In this document: piece after piece, positions 11,301-22,085 of the stretch
Layout of the letters: the number at the start of each line of letters is the position of its first letter
How positions within the stretch are numbered: position 1 is the stretch's first letter
DNA from: Pleodorina starrii
Taxonomy: Eukaryota > Chlorophyta > Chlorophyceae > Chlamydomonadales > Volvocaceae
Assembly: GCA_030267565.1 (NCBI GenBank)
Contig: BRXU01000011.1
Span: forward strand, 610,501 to 674,500
DNA length: 64,000 nt
Direction of reading: 5' to 3'
Translations under genes and position numbers: made by a program
The notes under the pieces: generated by a model
What the model was told of the DNA's origin: nothing
Databases searched by the model: none
Seen by the model: only the letters and a program-made list of their open reading frames with translations

Positions 11301-14300
11301 GGGGCCAGACGGGGAGGGAAGGGGCGCAGGCGCAGGGGCAGGCGAGGTGAGAGAGAGCAGGCGGCGCGTCCACCCCCATCTCGTCCCCTAGGCTTTGGCA
11401 AACGAAAGTGTCAGCTGGGGCGGGCTAGGGAGCGGGCAGCACCAAGAAGGGGGACCAGCATCAACGACTGAAGGGGTCGCCCAGCAAGCGCGTTTGGCTA
11501 CTAGGTCTTGCTGCTGAGCGCTGCCTCCCCTCCTTCCCCCGCACCGCCACAGCCACCCACCCCCCCAGCCTCCACCTGCTTGACCAACCACCAGCTACCG
11601 GTATACCTGCCCACCAAGCCCAACCCCAGTACCCCACCCAGCCCCAGCCTCGCCCCCCCACAGCCCCACCTCCACTCCGCCCCCCTCCCCCCACCTCGGG
11701 TTGCTTGAGGTCCGCGGCGCTGACGGCGCTGTAGACGGTTCCGTCCCGGTGCAGGGCTCCCCGGAAGTCCAGGTCCTCGCCCTCCCGCTGCACGGGCAGG
11801 TCGCCCACACGGCGCTTGAACGTGTGCGTGTCGCGGGTGGTCTCACTGAACGGAGCCACACCCAGACCCTGCAGGGAGGGAGGGAGGGAGGGAGGGAGGC
11901 GGTTCGGGGAGACCGCGGGGGGGGGGGGAAAGGTGAGACGAGGAGGTCTAGAATGGGTGAGGGTCAGGGCAGGAGCAAGGAGAGAGAGCGAGATACGCGT
12001 TGGGTTCCCGGGGCCTTCGAGCGGTCTTCGTTTGCGGCCGCGTTGTGCAAGGCGGCCGCCCTTCCTCCCTCAAACCCGACAGCCATTTGGGTTCCCTAAT
12101 GCCGCGGTGTGTTCCCCAACACGCCTGCCCCCGACCCACCCATGTGGCATCACAGCCCCACGGCCCGTTCCCCCGGCACCTCCCGAACCATTTGTCGGCA
12201 ACAGTCCCCGGTCTAACCCCCCCCACCACCACCAAGAGCCACCCCCCCGCCCCGCCGCCTCCTCACCGTGCTCCACGCGCTCTCCCCCAGCCCCGCCAGT
12301 CGCTTGCACGGGTCGATCTCGTACTCGGGGTCCTCCGTCAGCGACACGCGGATGGTGTCCCCCAGTCCGTCCATCAGCAGGGCGCCGATGCCGATGGCGC
12401 TCTTCATGCGCCCGTCCTCGCCCTCACCGGCCTCTGAGAGAGGGGTTAGGGTTTCAGGGTTTCAGGGTTTTAGGGTTGGAGAGATCCCAGGCGTGGAGAA
12501 GGGCTTAGGGTTGAGCAAGGGCGCGAGCCGGGTTCCGCCTGGGCGGCGACACCCTCACATGCTGCCCTAGAACGAAACCCAGCCAGCCAACACCCTCACA
12601 GAGCCAGAGCGTTACCAGCACACCAGGGAAGAACTGGCCCGAGATAAAAAGACCCACCATGATAAGAAGTCCGCCAGAACATCCGTCCACCCTCTGTTCC
12701 AAGAACCAAAGGCGGAGGGAGCGAGACACCCCCCCTCCCCCTTCCCTCCCTCCCCTCCCCCCCCGCCCCCTTCCCTCACCGGTGACTCCCAGGTGCAGCG
12801 GGTAGTCCCATCCCTTCTTGTACTGCTCCTCCGCCAGCAGGCGATAGGCCTGGACCATCACCAGCGGGTTGGATGCCTTCATGGAGAACACAAAGTTGTG
12901 GTAGTCGTGCTTGCGGCACACGTCAGCGAACTCAAAGGCGGACTCAACCATGCCGCTGCAGGGGGGGTGGGGTGGCGGGATGCGGGGTGCGGGAGGGAAG
13001 GGAAGGGAGTTAAGGGGTGAAGAGGTGGGGGGGCGCCGCGGATCAGGGGTGGTGGGTGGTGGTCTAGCAAGGCAGACCGAGCAGCCGAGGAACACTCGGC
13101 CAAACACTCGGCCGGGAAGAGGTTGGGAGCAGTTTCAAAGGGTGGGGGCACCACATGACGTTGTGTGGACAGAGCCATAGTCAGTTTGCTTGCTAGCTGG
13201 CTGGTTAGCTCACGGGCTCTCCCATCCACCCATTCCTCTCTCCCTGCCGCCTGCCTCCCCCGCTTCCTCTCCCTCACCGCGGCGTGTCTCCGTAGAACGA
13301 CAGGATGCGGGCCGACAGGGAGCCGTGGTTGGTGCCGATGCGGATGGCGCGGCCCAGCTCCTTGCACTTGAGCACCAGCGGGGTGAACGTCTCCTCAATC
13401 AGCTCCCGCTCGGCCTCGAACTCCTGACCACGGAGGGAAGAGGGAGAACGAACGACTAGTTGACGGAGGGAACGACAGGACAGGGGGATACGGCACAAAC
13501 AGCCATGGGGCCGAGCCGGCCGCTGAAGCTGCGCGCGTGGGGATCGGGGCAGAGAGTGTGGGCCAGCCGCCGAGGCGCGCCGCGTGGGGAGTATGCGGGC
13601 GGGCGGGCGGGCCAACAGAGTCACACGCTCCGGGCTGTGTCCTATGTCCTATGTTCTGAGACGCCTCTTTCAACATCCCGGGGGGCTTCTGCAACGAGGC
13701 CAAAGAGCAATGGTGGCTAGCTCTGTGTGTGCCCCTGGTGTGTTGGCCATACCCCCCTTCCCTCGGCCCATTGGAAAGGCCGCTACCCCTCCGTCTGGCC
13801 CCCCCCCTTGGGCCGCCCCCTCCCCCTGGTCCTGCGCCGCCCTGGCCCCGCCCCCCCAGCGCCGGCTGATGCGGACCGACCCGCGGGTCATCGTAGTTGA
13901 TGACGTCGAAGCTCTTGCGCCCATCCACGAAGTTGCCCGGGTTGATGCGGATCTGTCAGCGGGAGGGCGGGGGGGGGGAGACCAGCCGTGAGCGGTGAGA
14001 TGGGGAGAGGAGGAGAGACAGTGGCAGTCTGGAGAGGCAAGCTGGCAAGTTCACAAACCCAGTAGGAAGTACGACCCCGTACAAACCCCTTCAACCCAAC
14101 GGCTCCCGCGCAGACCCAGATATCCGATCCGGTGTTGACACGCAGTCCAGCGCAGAGAGCCTCTCAGAGCCGCAGAGCCCCTTTCCCCTCCCCCCCCAGC
14201 CTGATGTCGCGGGTCGATGTGCGCTGATGACGTGGCCCTCCGACTGACCGGGCAACCACATGGACCGACCGGGAGGGTACGGACAGGACTGACCTGTCCC

Positions 14301-16227
14301 GGCGCGGCAGGAAGGATCCGAGTTCCCCATCCCATCACGAAGACCGGATCTTCAGACAGCCCCCCCGGGGCCCCGCCCGCACTCTTTCCGCCCCCCGACC
14401 CCCTTCCTCGCCAACCAACCGCCTCTTGAACCCGGTCCCTCCTCCCCGTCCCCCCTTCCCTTGCTTGCCTCCCGTCCTCCCTCTCCCATTCCCGCTCTTC
14501 GACCCTAGCCCTCCCCCTTCCCCTTGCTGCTCCTGCTCCTGCTCGTCATCACGCCTCCTCGACTTCTTTTCTCTTTCCATCCCAATTCCCCTGCCCTTAC
14601 TCCGACTGATGTTCCTTAAGACACGCCTATCCCCCCACCTCTGCGGTCTCGTCTTATCCACCACCCCCCCTGCCCTGTCCCCCAGCTTCCCGCACCTTCT
14701 CAAACGCATCCGCGACCATCATGGCGACCGTGGGCTGGAAGTGGATGTCGGCCACCAGGGGAACGTCGTACCTGCCAGGAAGGCAGACAGACAGACAGAC
14801 AGACAGAACGGCACAAGGCAGTTAGTTACGGATCAGTATCGGGCCGGGCCGGGCCGGGGGGTGACCGAGTGTTCTGGGGTAACGGGGTAACAAAGACAGG
14901 GCGGGGGGCCGGGCAGCACATAAGTAGTGACAAGCAACGGCTACGGAGATGGCCTTCCCGCCCTGCCGGGGTACAGCAAACTGCTCCTACGGGCCGTTAC
15001 AGGGGCCTCCACTGCTTGCTCCACCCCACCCCCACCGACCGGCCGCTGATCAGACGCTACACCGGGGGAGAGGAGGGGGGCATCGGCCAGCTAAGTCGTA
15101 CACTGACGGTTGCCGTCGTCGGCTGCTGCTCTGTAGCGCCAGCCAGGGGGCCTACCGCGGGCTGCAATTCAGAACGCCGTCGCCCCACCCCAGCGTCTGT
15201 GCGTGGACCCTACCCTGATACCTGGCTTACGCCCCGCCCCGCCCGCCCTCCCATCATGCTCGGAATGTCTGCAACGTATCCCGCCTGTCGCGTCGATGAG
15301 ATGCAAACCCTTATTCCCACCCTTTCTTTGCTCTTCCCGTCTAACAACGTGCCCCTGATGACTGCCCTGCAACGGAACCTGTCCTTCCCAGCCCCCAACT
15401 CCGCCCCACCTGTCCTTGAACAGCTGCTCGCGGATGTGCATGCACGCCTCCGCCTCCTTCTTGCCCTGCACCGTGATACGGACAATGTCCGCGCCAGCGT
15501 CCGCGCACTTCTTGACCTGCGAAGGGAGGGTGTGATGGTGTCGCGGGAAATGCTCAGGTTCGTGGCAAAAGTGACGATTTGCAGGCGACAAATACAGGAT
15601 TATGCTTAGGATACTTTTTATGAGGGTCTGACGGCCTGCAGCGGTGCAGTGGGACGTGCGAAGCCTTTATTTTGGCCAAATCCCCGAATGATTGCCACAA
15701 AGAACAGAGCACAATCGCAGATCCGTCACGTTTCTTATACCACCCTCTGAAGATAGACCGCAACAAAAAGACCAGCTGACACTGCACCGCGGCGTGCAGA
15801 CGCGGGCGACGCGACCCGCCGACGCGTTGGTAAGTATACTTGGTGAGCGCTGCCCTCCCCAGCTCTCTCATCCTTTCTACCCACCTGGTCGACGGTCGCC
15901 TGCACGTTCCGCGTGTCCGTCGTGGTCATGGTCTGCAGAGCAATCCTGTGCTCGCTGCCCACAGGCACCTTGCCGATCTGCAAGGACGCAGCAAGATCTT
16001 TTCAGCGTGCTGATAAGTTGTGGGATTCTCATTAAATTGGAGCTGCCAGCGCTTAGGGAGCGCAATTTCCAAGCCACAATTAACGCCAACGAGCGCCACT
16101 AGGCGGGCCTCCGCTAAATTGTCCATCTGGATTGTCTGAATTATCGTAGGCCTCCAATTCCGTGCAAGATACGCACCATGACCGTCCGCGTCGGACGGCG
16201 CTGGGTCTTAAAGACCGATTCACAGTA
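8322..16227 (-). CDS. HDS: 4-hydroxy-3-methylbut-2-en-1-yl diphosphate synthase, plant-type IspG/GcpE (N-terminus unresolved)
   Basis: HDS converts MEcPP to HMBPP, the penultimate step of the plastid MEP isoprenoid pathway, using a [4Fe-4S] cluster. Sixteen exons join in phase from 16227 down: 16177-16227, 15885-15977, 15410-15516, 14696-14771, 13881-13952, 13278-13423, 12780-12955, 12267-12433, 11695-11868, 11143-11280, 10608-10724, 10214-10471, 9627-9788, 9125-9209, 8787-8890 and 8322-8420, totalling 674 residues. The TIM-barrel part contains [38 protein letters not shown] and [10 protein letters not shown]. The large plant-type middle insert spans roughly 11.1-12.4 kb. The C-terminal cluster domain has [11 protein letters not shown] and [10 protein letters not shown], giving the three Cys and one Glu ligands, and ends [12 protein letters not shown]. 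The transit peptide must lie in 16228-17283. One exon ends inside a GACCCGCGGGTC palindrome. Confidence 0.93.
12436..12480. repeat. Telomere-like TTTTAGGG/TTTCAGGG words in an HDS intron
   Basis: gggttagggtttcaggg is followed by another tttcaggg and a ttttagggtt, just upstream of the exon 12267-12433 acceptor. TTTTAGGG is the Chlamydomonas-type telomere repeat. Confidence 0.6.
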
Positions 16228-17002
16228 CTTGTTGAGAATCATTTTTGCGTGGCAACACTCAAATACGCCACCACGGCAAATACTATAGTAAGAAGGACTG
16301 AATGAGTAACTTTGAAGCAAGGAAACGGTATCTCCACGGTAAAATTGCACGACAGTGCCAACCACGACCGGCGGTTATGCCGTGGCCCCTCGCCGCTCAC
16401 CCCACAGTCGCTAGGCGATTATTGTGGTGGAACAAAACACTTTGGATCAGCTAGCCTACAGGTGAAGCACTTCAGGAGTGGAAGGCGCGGTGGCCTCTGT
16501 ACACCCCGTAGTCGCCTCACATTCGAAGTCCTCCATCCAGCCTTGAACCACCTGCTAAAATTCCAAGTGCCTGAGTAAAGGTGGACGGCCTATGCGCATC
16601 CGGGCTGGGCGCCACAAGGGATCATCATGGCACCCTTGGTACGTTGTCGCGGAGCTTACGAATGCGCCGTTCACGTGCTTTTCAACAGCTTCAGGCCGTT
16701 CTCAACCAAGCCCACGTCGAAATCGTCTCTGCCGCCTGTCAGCAACACGGATAGGATTGGCCGCCGAGCATGGGACCCCCTCTGCCGACCCAGGGGTCAG
16801 TTCTTGTATGACGGCAAAGCCTGCAAGGTCTTCCAGACGACGCGCTTACACGCCGTCTTCAAGGGACCGCCATCAGTTCAGGGTAAAGTTCACAGGCGGC
16901 ACAATGCACGCGCTGGGGCCTTGTCTGCCTCCGCAGCCCGTTGCCGCACGGTACCGGCAGCCTCAGGCGTCAGGTTCCTGCCCATCTCCTTCATTCCCCA
17001 AC

Positions 17003-17065
17003 CGTGCAATGGCTCGGCGACGGACAGGCAGCCCGTGTAAGACAAATCTGGCCGCGCAGCGCCAT
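17003..17065 (-). CDS. Candidate first exon (transit peptide) of HDS
   Basis: A 21-codon frame starting MALRGQICLTRAACPS ends before a possible gttggg donor. Its Ala/Arg/Ser/Cys-rich, acid-poor composition suits a chloroplast transit peptide, and it lies between the HDS core and the stop codon of the next gene upstream. I could not trace the joining exon to 16227, so this is a guess by position and composition only. Confidence 0.25.
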
Positions 17066-17283
17066 CACCGCCGCCCGCGGGTCCCACAGTCCCCATGCTC
17101 ACGAACCCTCAACCCCCCTCCCCTCCCCGGGACTCCCCATGGAGCCCGCCATCTTCCCGCCTAAAGACATAAGCAGCAAGGGGTAACAACAGCCATCGTC
17201 GTCACCATCGCCGCTTTCGCCAGTGCCTCAGTCATGGCCGTCGCCGTCGTTGATGTTCTAAATCACGTCGCAAGCACGCCTTA

Positions 17284-18767
17284 TTAGTAGTAGCCATCAG
17301 TAGGCCGCTGCTGCCCTGGCGGCTGCCCGGCTGCGGTGCCGCTGCCGACCTCAGCCCCCTCCGAGAGCACCTGCACCATTTGCTCCAGCAGAGCACTCTC
17401 CTCCGTCTGCAAGAGGGAGGACGGGGCAACAGAGTCTGCCGCCACGAACGGCGCCGTTTTGGTTTCCTGGGATGATCCGTGCGGAGCGATGGATGGTGCG
17501 GTGGAGTGGGCGCTGCGGGGGAGGCTCCTTCTGGCGGCGCGGGCCCTATGCCTGATTGCGAGCCCCGGGCCCCGGGCACGAGCCTCATCACCCCATCACC
17601 CCCCGCATAGTGTTGCCAGTATCCGGAAGTACGACTGTTGACGTACGACACGTACCTTGATCTGCAGCAAGGTCTCCAGCTGCAGCTTCTCCTGCTGCCA
17701 GCTCGTCCAGGTCGAGTGCTCCAGGGAGACCTCCGGCCAAGAGGACGTGGTGCGGGATGATTGGCCGTGCTGCGGCGGGTTGGGTTACGCGGCAGACGTG
17801 CAGGGGGTGGGAAGCCCCTTGGGGTGAGCCCGGGCCCGGCCGTCAGGGCCAGTATCTGGAACTAACAAGGGCCCCTCGAGAAGCTGCTTTCGCACCATCG
17901 ACTCCACGGACGAAGACGAAGAGGCCGCCCCACAGGCGTTGCGCCCCATCTCATACTGGTACACTCCCCCGCCCTTCAACCTCCTTTCCCTGCTCGTCCA
18001 CTTCCCGCCACTCTCCCCGACACCAGCCGGGAGCCCTTGCACCACGCCATGTAAACCGGTTCATCACGCAAGCATCAGGCCGGGCAAGCACCAAGCACCA
18101 GGCCGCAGCCTCCCTCGCAACGCACGCCGTCATGCTAGCCCCCCACCGTCCGCAGCTGCTCCTGCAGTGTCCTCAGCAGCGCCAGCTCGTGTTGCAGGTG
18201 CTGCAGACTGGGGGCACCTCCTTCCGAACCGCCCGGGGCAGCGATGGCCGGCGGCAGGGAGGCAAGGCCTGGGCAGCTGAAGCCCTGATCGTCCCGTGGG
18301 TTGGCAGGGCTTGACTGCAGCTCCGAAACCAGGAGGGCGTCGGACGCGCAAGCCGGGCGCAAGTCTGCTGCGTCATACCTCAACGCCGGTGACTGGTGGC
18401 GGTGAAGACAGCGGACGAACAGGAAGGAGGCCACAGATTGGGACGCGGGAAGTGCGTGTGCGGCATGGGGGATGGTTCGGGGAGTTGGTTCTTCACGCGG
18501 GCAGCGGTCCGGGCACGCGGGCATTGTCGCTCCTCTTGGCGCTTCACTGACCTCTGGGGAGCTCCGCTGGCCAATGGACCTGACGACCGCCCCTTGGCGG
18601 CGTGGCGGTCTCGGAGCCGCGGCAGGAAGGCCGCGCCCAACATGCGCCCGTCGGATACCCGCTATTACCAATATGCCTAACAATGAGCAGCGAGGTTCCG
18701 CTGTGTGGGAGACCAGCGGCCTCCGCAAATCTGAAACGCGCGAGAAGTCTGTCGCGGTGGCTGTCAT
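17284..18767 (-). CDS. Small predicted coiled-coil protein, unrecognised
   Basis: Four exons, 18714-18767, 18147-18392, 17656-17730 and 17284-17406, all with phase-0 boundaries, give 165 residues plus TAA. I do not recognise the family. The protein starts MTATATDFSRVSDL, followed by a loose Pro/Ser/Gly region. From about residue 75 the remainder is strongly helical with heptad-like Leu spacing (LQHLQHELALLRTLQEQL, then EKLQLETLLQIK, then ESALLEQMVQVL), and the tail is Gly/Gln/Pro-rich, ending in Tyr-Tyr. The heptad pattern runs across two exon junctions, which supports the splicing. The weakest points are the gtctcc donor after exon 1 and the choice of start. It lies upstream of HDS on the same strand. 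It could be a small subunit of a tethering or cytoskeletal complex, but nothing in the sequence proves this. Confidence 0.45.
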
Positions 18768-19741
18768 CGTCGAGTCTTCAAGTTTGAAGGGCTTGCCGAC
18801 AGAAGTTAACCAAGAAAAATATTTGCAATAAAAACTGTTTCATTGCAGATATTTTACGCATTACGGCAAGATGCCGCCGCATGTGCCCTTTGTAACCGTT
18901 AAAGCCGTTAATCCGCGTCGTCTCGGAAGTCGGAATTGTAGCAGTTCACCCAAACTCATTCATTATGTTGAACTTAGCATAACCTTAAAAAGGAAGAGGG
19001 AGCTGCGTCCGCTTCAGTCCTAGGCTAGCGGGACGGCCCTGACCTTCGCGCCCGGCATGTCCCTCTCGAGTCGAAGCACAAACCTCGACCTGTGCCCGTG
19101 CTGCCCATCAACACCGATAATACCATTTACCCACATTCTACCACTCCAAGTACACCCCCCAGCGATACGTGACAAGGCTGGCGCCCTGGCAGCCCGACTA
19201 GATGGCCCGGTGCGGTGTCAGGCGCGGGGCTGCGATGGCCTCCCACGACACCCAATCGGCCCAGGACAACTCAAAGGCCCAACTTCTCACCCAAGTACCG
19301 CGACGAACCCTCCACCGTCCCGGTCCGGGCGAGCTGCCTACTTGCCAGCACATCCTCAAACGCCCAACCACGCAAGCACCACCATGTTGACCGTCACGAC
19401 GCCCCGGCCTGACCTGGCCCAGCATGCAATGCCAGGCGCGCGGCCAGACAACACATGACAACACAACACCATCACTCCGCGCACACCCCACAAGTTCCAC
19501 GTGATAACCCCCCAAGCAAGCTGGCCGCGCGGGGCCGGGTGAGGGTCGGGTGGAAAGTTCACGGCTAGCTAGTTCACGGCTAGCTGGACCTCAGCGACCG
19601 GCCCCATGGGACCCAACTCCTATCCACGGTAAACCGAGGGGTTGAAGGCCTGCAGGAGGTCTGCCGCCGCGTGGAGTCGGGCCGCGTGGCCCTTTGCGCC
19701 CACCTCGCCGCAAGACCCATTCCGACGCCCGATCATACATC
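18768..19741. other. Spacer between UBA gene 3' end and coiled-coil gene
   Basis: No coding frame with algal codon bias is visible. About 18780-18990 is A/T-richer and could be the promoter of the coiled-coil gene. A short duplicated word, ttcacggctagct, occurs twice near 19558-19586. Confidence 0.5.
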
Positions 19742-21557
19742 CTAGCTGGCGGTTGCGAGACAGGACTCGGTGGCGGCCTCCAAATCTCCCTTGTGCTTTG
19801 CGAGGGCGCCGGCAGCCAGCGGCAGGGAGAAGCCCATGGTGGTCAGCTGCTCCAGACCGGCAGCGAACTCGGCAGCCTGGGGGGAAGGACACGCAGCGGC
19901 AGCGGGACAGCGCATGACCCCCGCAGCGAAGGAACCGAGGCGCAGCGGCAGCGGCGGGAGAGGCAGGAGGCAGAGGGGGGCTTGGGGGCATAGGCGCGTA
20001 ACGCACAGTTCGCGGCGGTAGCGGACCAGCCCCACCAATCGCCCCACCGACCGATGGCGTCTAGCACGCTTCGAAGGCCGCGTCTGCCTTCACTCCGGCA
20101 CTCATGCCGATGTACAGTACACTCCCCCAAACCTTTTCACCCATCCACCCATGCACGAACACACGCACGCATCGCTTGCCTTTTCGGCGCCTCCGCGCCC
20201 TGCCGCTCGCCCGTACATGACTCCCAAGACCGCCGCTGCCTGAGACATGCCCTTCGCCACCAGCTGCTGGATGGCCGCCTCCCGGAGCAGCGCACCCGCC
20301 TGCGGAGTGCGGGGACCAACAGAACCAACTGAACCACAAGCACAAGCAGCGAAGGAAAGGCTGGCAGGGGAAGGCTGGTAGGGGAAGACCGGTGCGTAGC
20401 ATGATCTGTGTTGCCAGCAGCAACCGCAGCTGCAGAACGCGACCCCCCTACCCCCCCAGTTCCAAACAAACGTTTGCGCCTGCTGTGCTGTCTCAGGCAC
20501 ACCGCTCCACACGGAAGTGCCGAGGCAAGGTGCTGCACAAAGGACGGCAGCGGCGCAAACAGGTGTGCGGCGCGGTCCGCTGGGTGCCCATCATTGCCGT
20601 ACCCCACTTCCAAACAAACCGTTCTCCACTTGGAACCCCACTGACGACTGACCAACCACGCGCCCCCACCTGGAGCCCAGCCAGGTAGGCGTCCACATCG
20701 GGGGAGGAGGAGGAGGAGGAGCCGCTCGCCGACTCGCCCTGGCCGGGTGCGGTCTCCACCAGCTGCCGCTCCCGGGACAGGTCGGGGCAGGCGGGTGCCT
20801 GGCTCCCACTGGCAGAGGGCAGCAGCGCCGCGGATACCGCCACCTGCAATTGGGTTTTGGGGTTGTGGAAAGAGGGTCACATTCTGATAAGGTGGTGTAT
20901 TGTTTTGTGGTGTAAATTGCGCCCGTGCCAGGGCGCTCCGGGCGGGGGGAAGGCGTGGGAGGGTAGTACCAGCTGACGTAGGTCATGTGACCCGCGGGTC
21001 GCTGACGACAGGCACGTCGACGTGAGTGACAGAACGGGCTGTGACGGGCACGCTCGCATTGCCACAGCGCCACATTTGCAGGCCACGCCAATGAAACTCT
21101 CAGAATCCCTCCCGTCGTGTGGTATTGTTAGGGACGCTTTACGACTTCATTTGGCAGTAGCGCCTCGCGCGGTCTGGACAGCGCTTGAATGTGTGCGACG
21201 GCGAGGGGTGGCTTTCTGCTGTGACCATGCGGTTTGGCAAAAACGCTGTATAGGCTTCACAGCAGCGGTCATTCCACGAGTCATGTATCCCATCAGAAGC
21301 CCTTTGCAAAAGACGTTTCCGGGTGTCGACATAAGTACAGGGGTTTGAGGTCTCACCGGCGGTTCTATCCGAATGTCATCGGAGAACGTCAATCGAAGCG
21401 TCGTGATCGACCCCGATGCGGCGTTTACGAGCCCCGGCACTGGCGCTGACAAGGGTGGTGGAGGCGGCACGTAGACCGGCTGTTGTTGCTGCGGCTGTCC
21501 GAAGGCACTCGAGGGTGTCGGCGCCACTGATCCAGGCCGCTGGGGATACGCGTACAT
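19742..21557 (-). CDS. UBA-domain protein resembling the plant At5g53330-type family
   Basis: Four exons, 21357-21557, 20670-20843, 20180-20299 and 19742-19876, give 209 residues. The N-terminus (MYAYPQRPGSVAPT) is rich in Pro and Gln. It is followed by a short conserved-looking strand TLRLTFSDDIRIEPP, a Ser-rich linker, a helix EAAIQQLVAKGMSQAAAVLG and a clear C-terminal UBA fold (FAAGLEQLTTMGFSLPLAAGAL then GDLEAATESCL) with the MGF loop that contacts ubiquitin. Size and order match, from memory, plant proteins of about 220 residues with an RITPP-like strand and a terminal UBA. Intron 3 appears to use a GC donor (AAG|GCAAGC at 20179). That choice alone gives the K-x-x-EFA continuation expected for the family. 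A role in ubiquitin-dependent sorting or degradation is inference from the domain. Confidence 0.72.
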
Positions 21558-22085
21558 GACTGTCGCGAACCAAAGCCAACCCGCTAAAGTGACGACTGAA
21601 CGTCAACTGCACGAAGTTGACAAGCGTTCAACCAGCTCTGGCAGCCAGGATCGCGGGCAGAAGTTTAACAATATTTAGATAGCTAAATAAATCTTGTCGA
21701 ACAGGTAACAGAAGCTGTAGTGTTTGGTGTTGAGTATTGAATTCTAGGTGTTCGTCGTTGTCTAACCAAGTTGCGTTGTTACAAGGGTGTCGGGCGTTCA
21801 AGTGGAAAATGAAGACTAATATAAGAATGCAAGTCTCGCAAACCGCAAAACGGTTTGTTTCTGCTGTTGTACAACTGCCGTATGCTGCGTTCGCGCGATC
21901 ATCAATTCATTGACACGCATCTACCCAGAAATGCCAATCGCATCCATAGCTGTCGATTAAACTGGGTCTCGCGTGCTGAGTGTGAGGGTTCCCGAAGTGA
22001 CGCAGTGCCGAGCTGCCGACACCGGCTAATCGCTTTGCGTTTGTCGACCTTTTGCGACGGCGTAGGAAGAAATCCAGCGTCCGAT
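21558..22085. promoter_or_regulatory. Bidirectional promoter region (UBA gene / STI1-like gene)
   Basis: The 528 bases between two divergent start codons (21557 minus, 22086 plus) have clearly lower GC than the genes, especially 21650-21900. I see no decisive TATA box or other named element. Confidence 0.45.
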
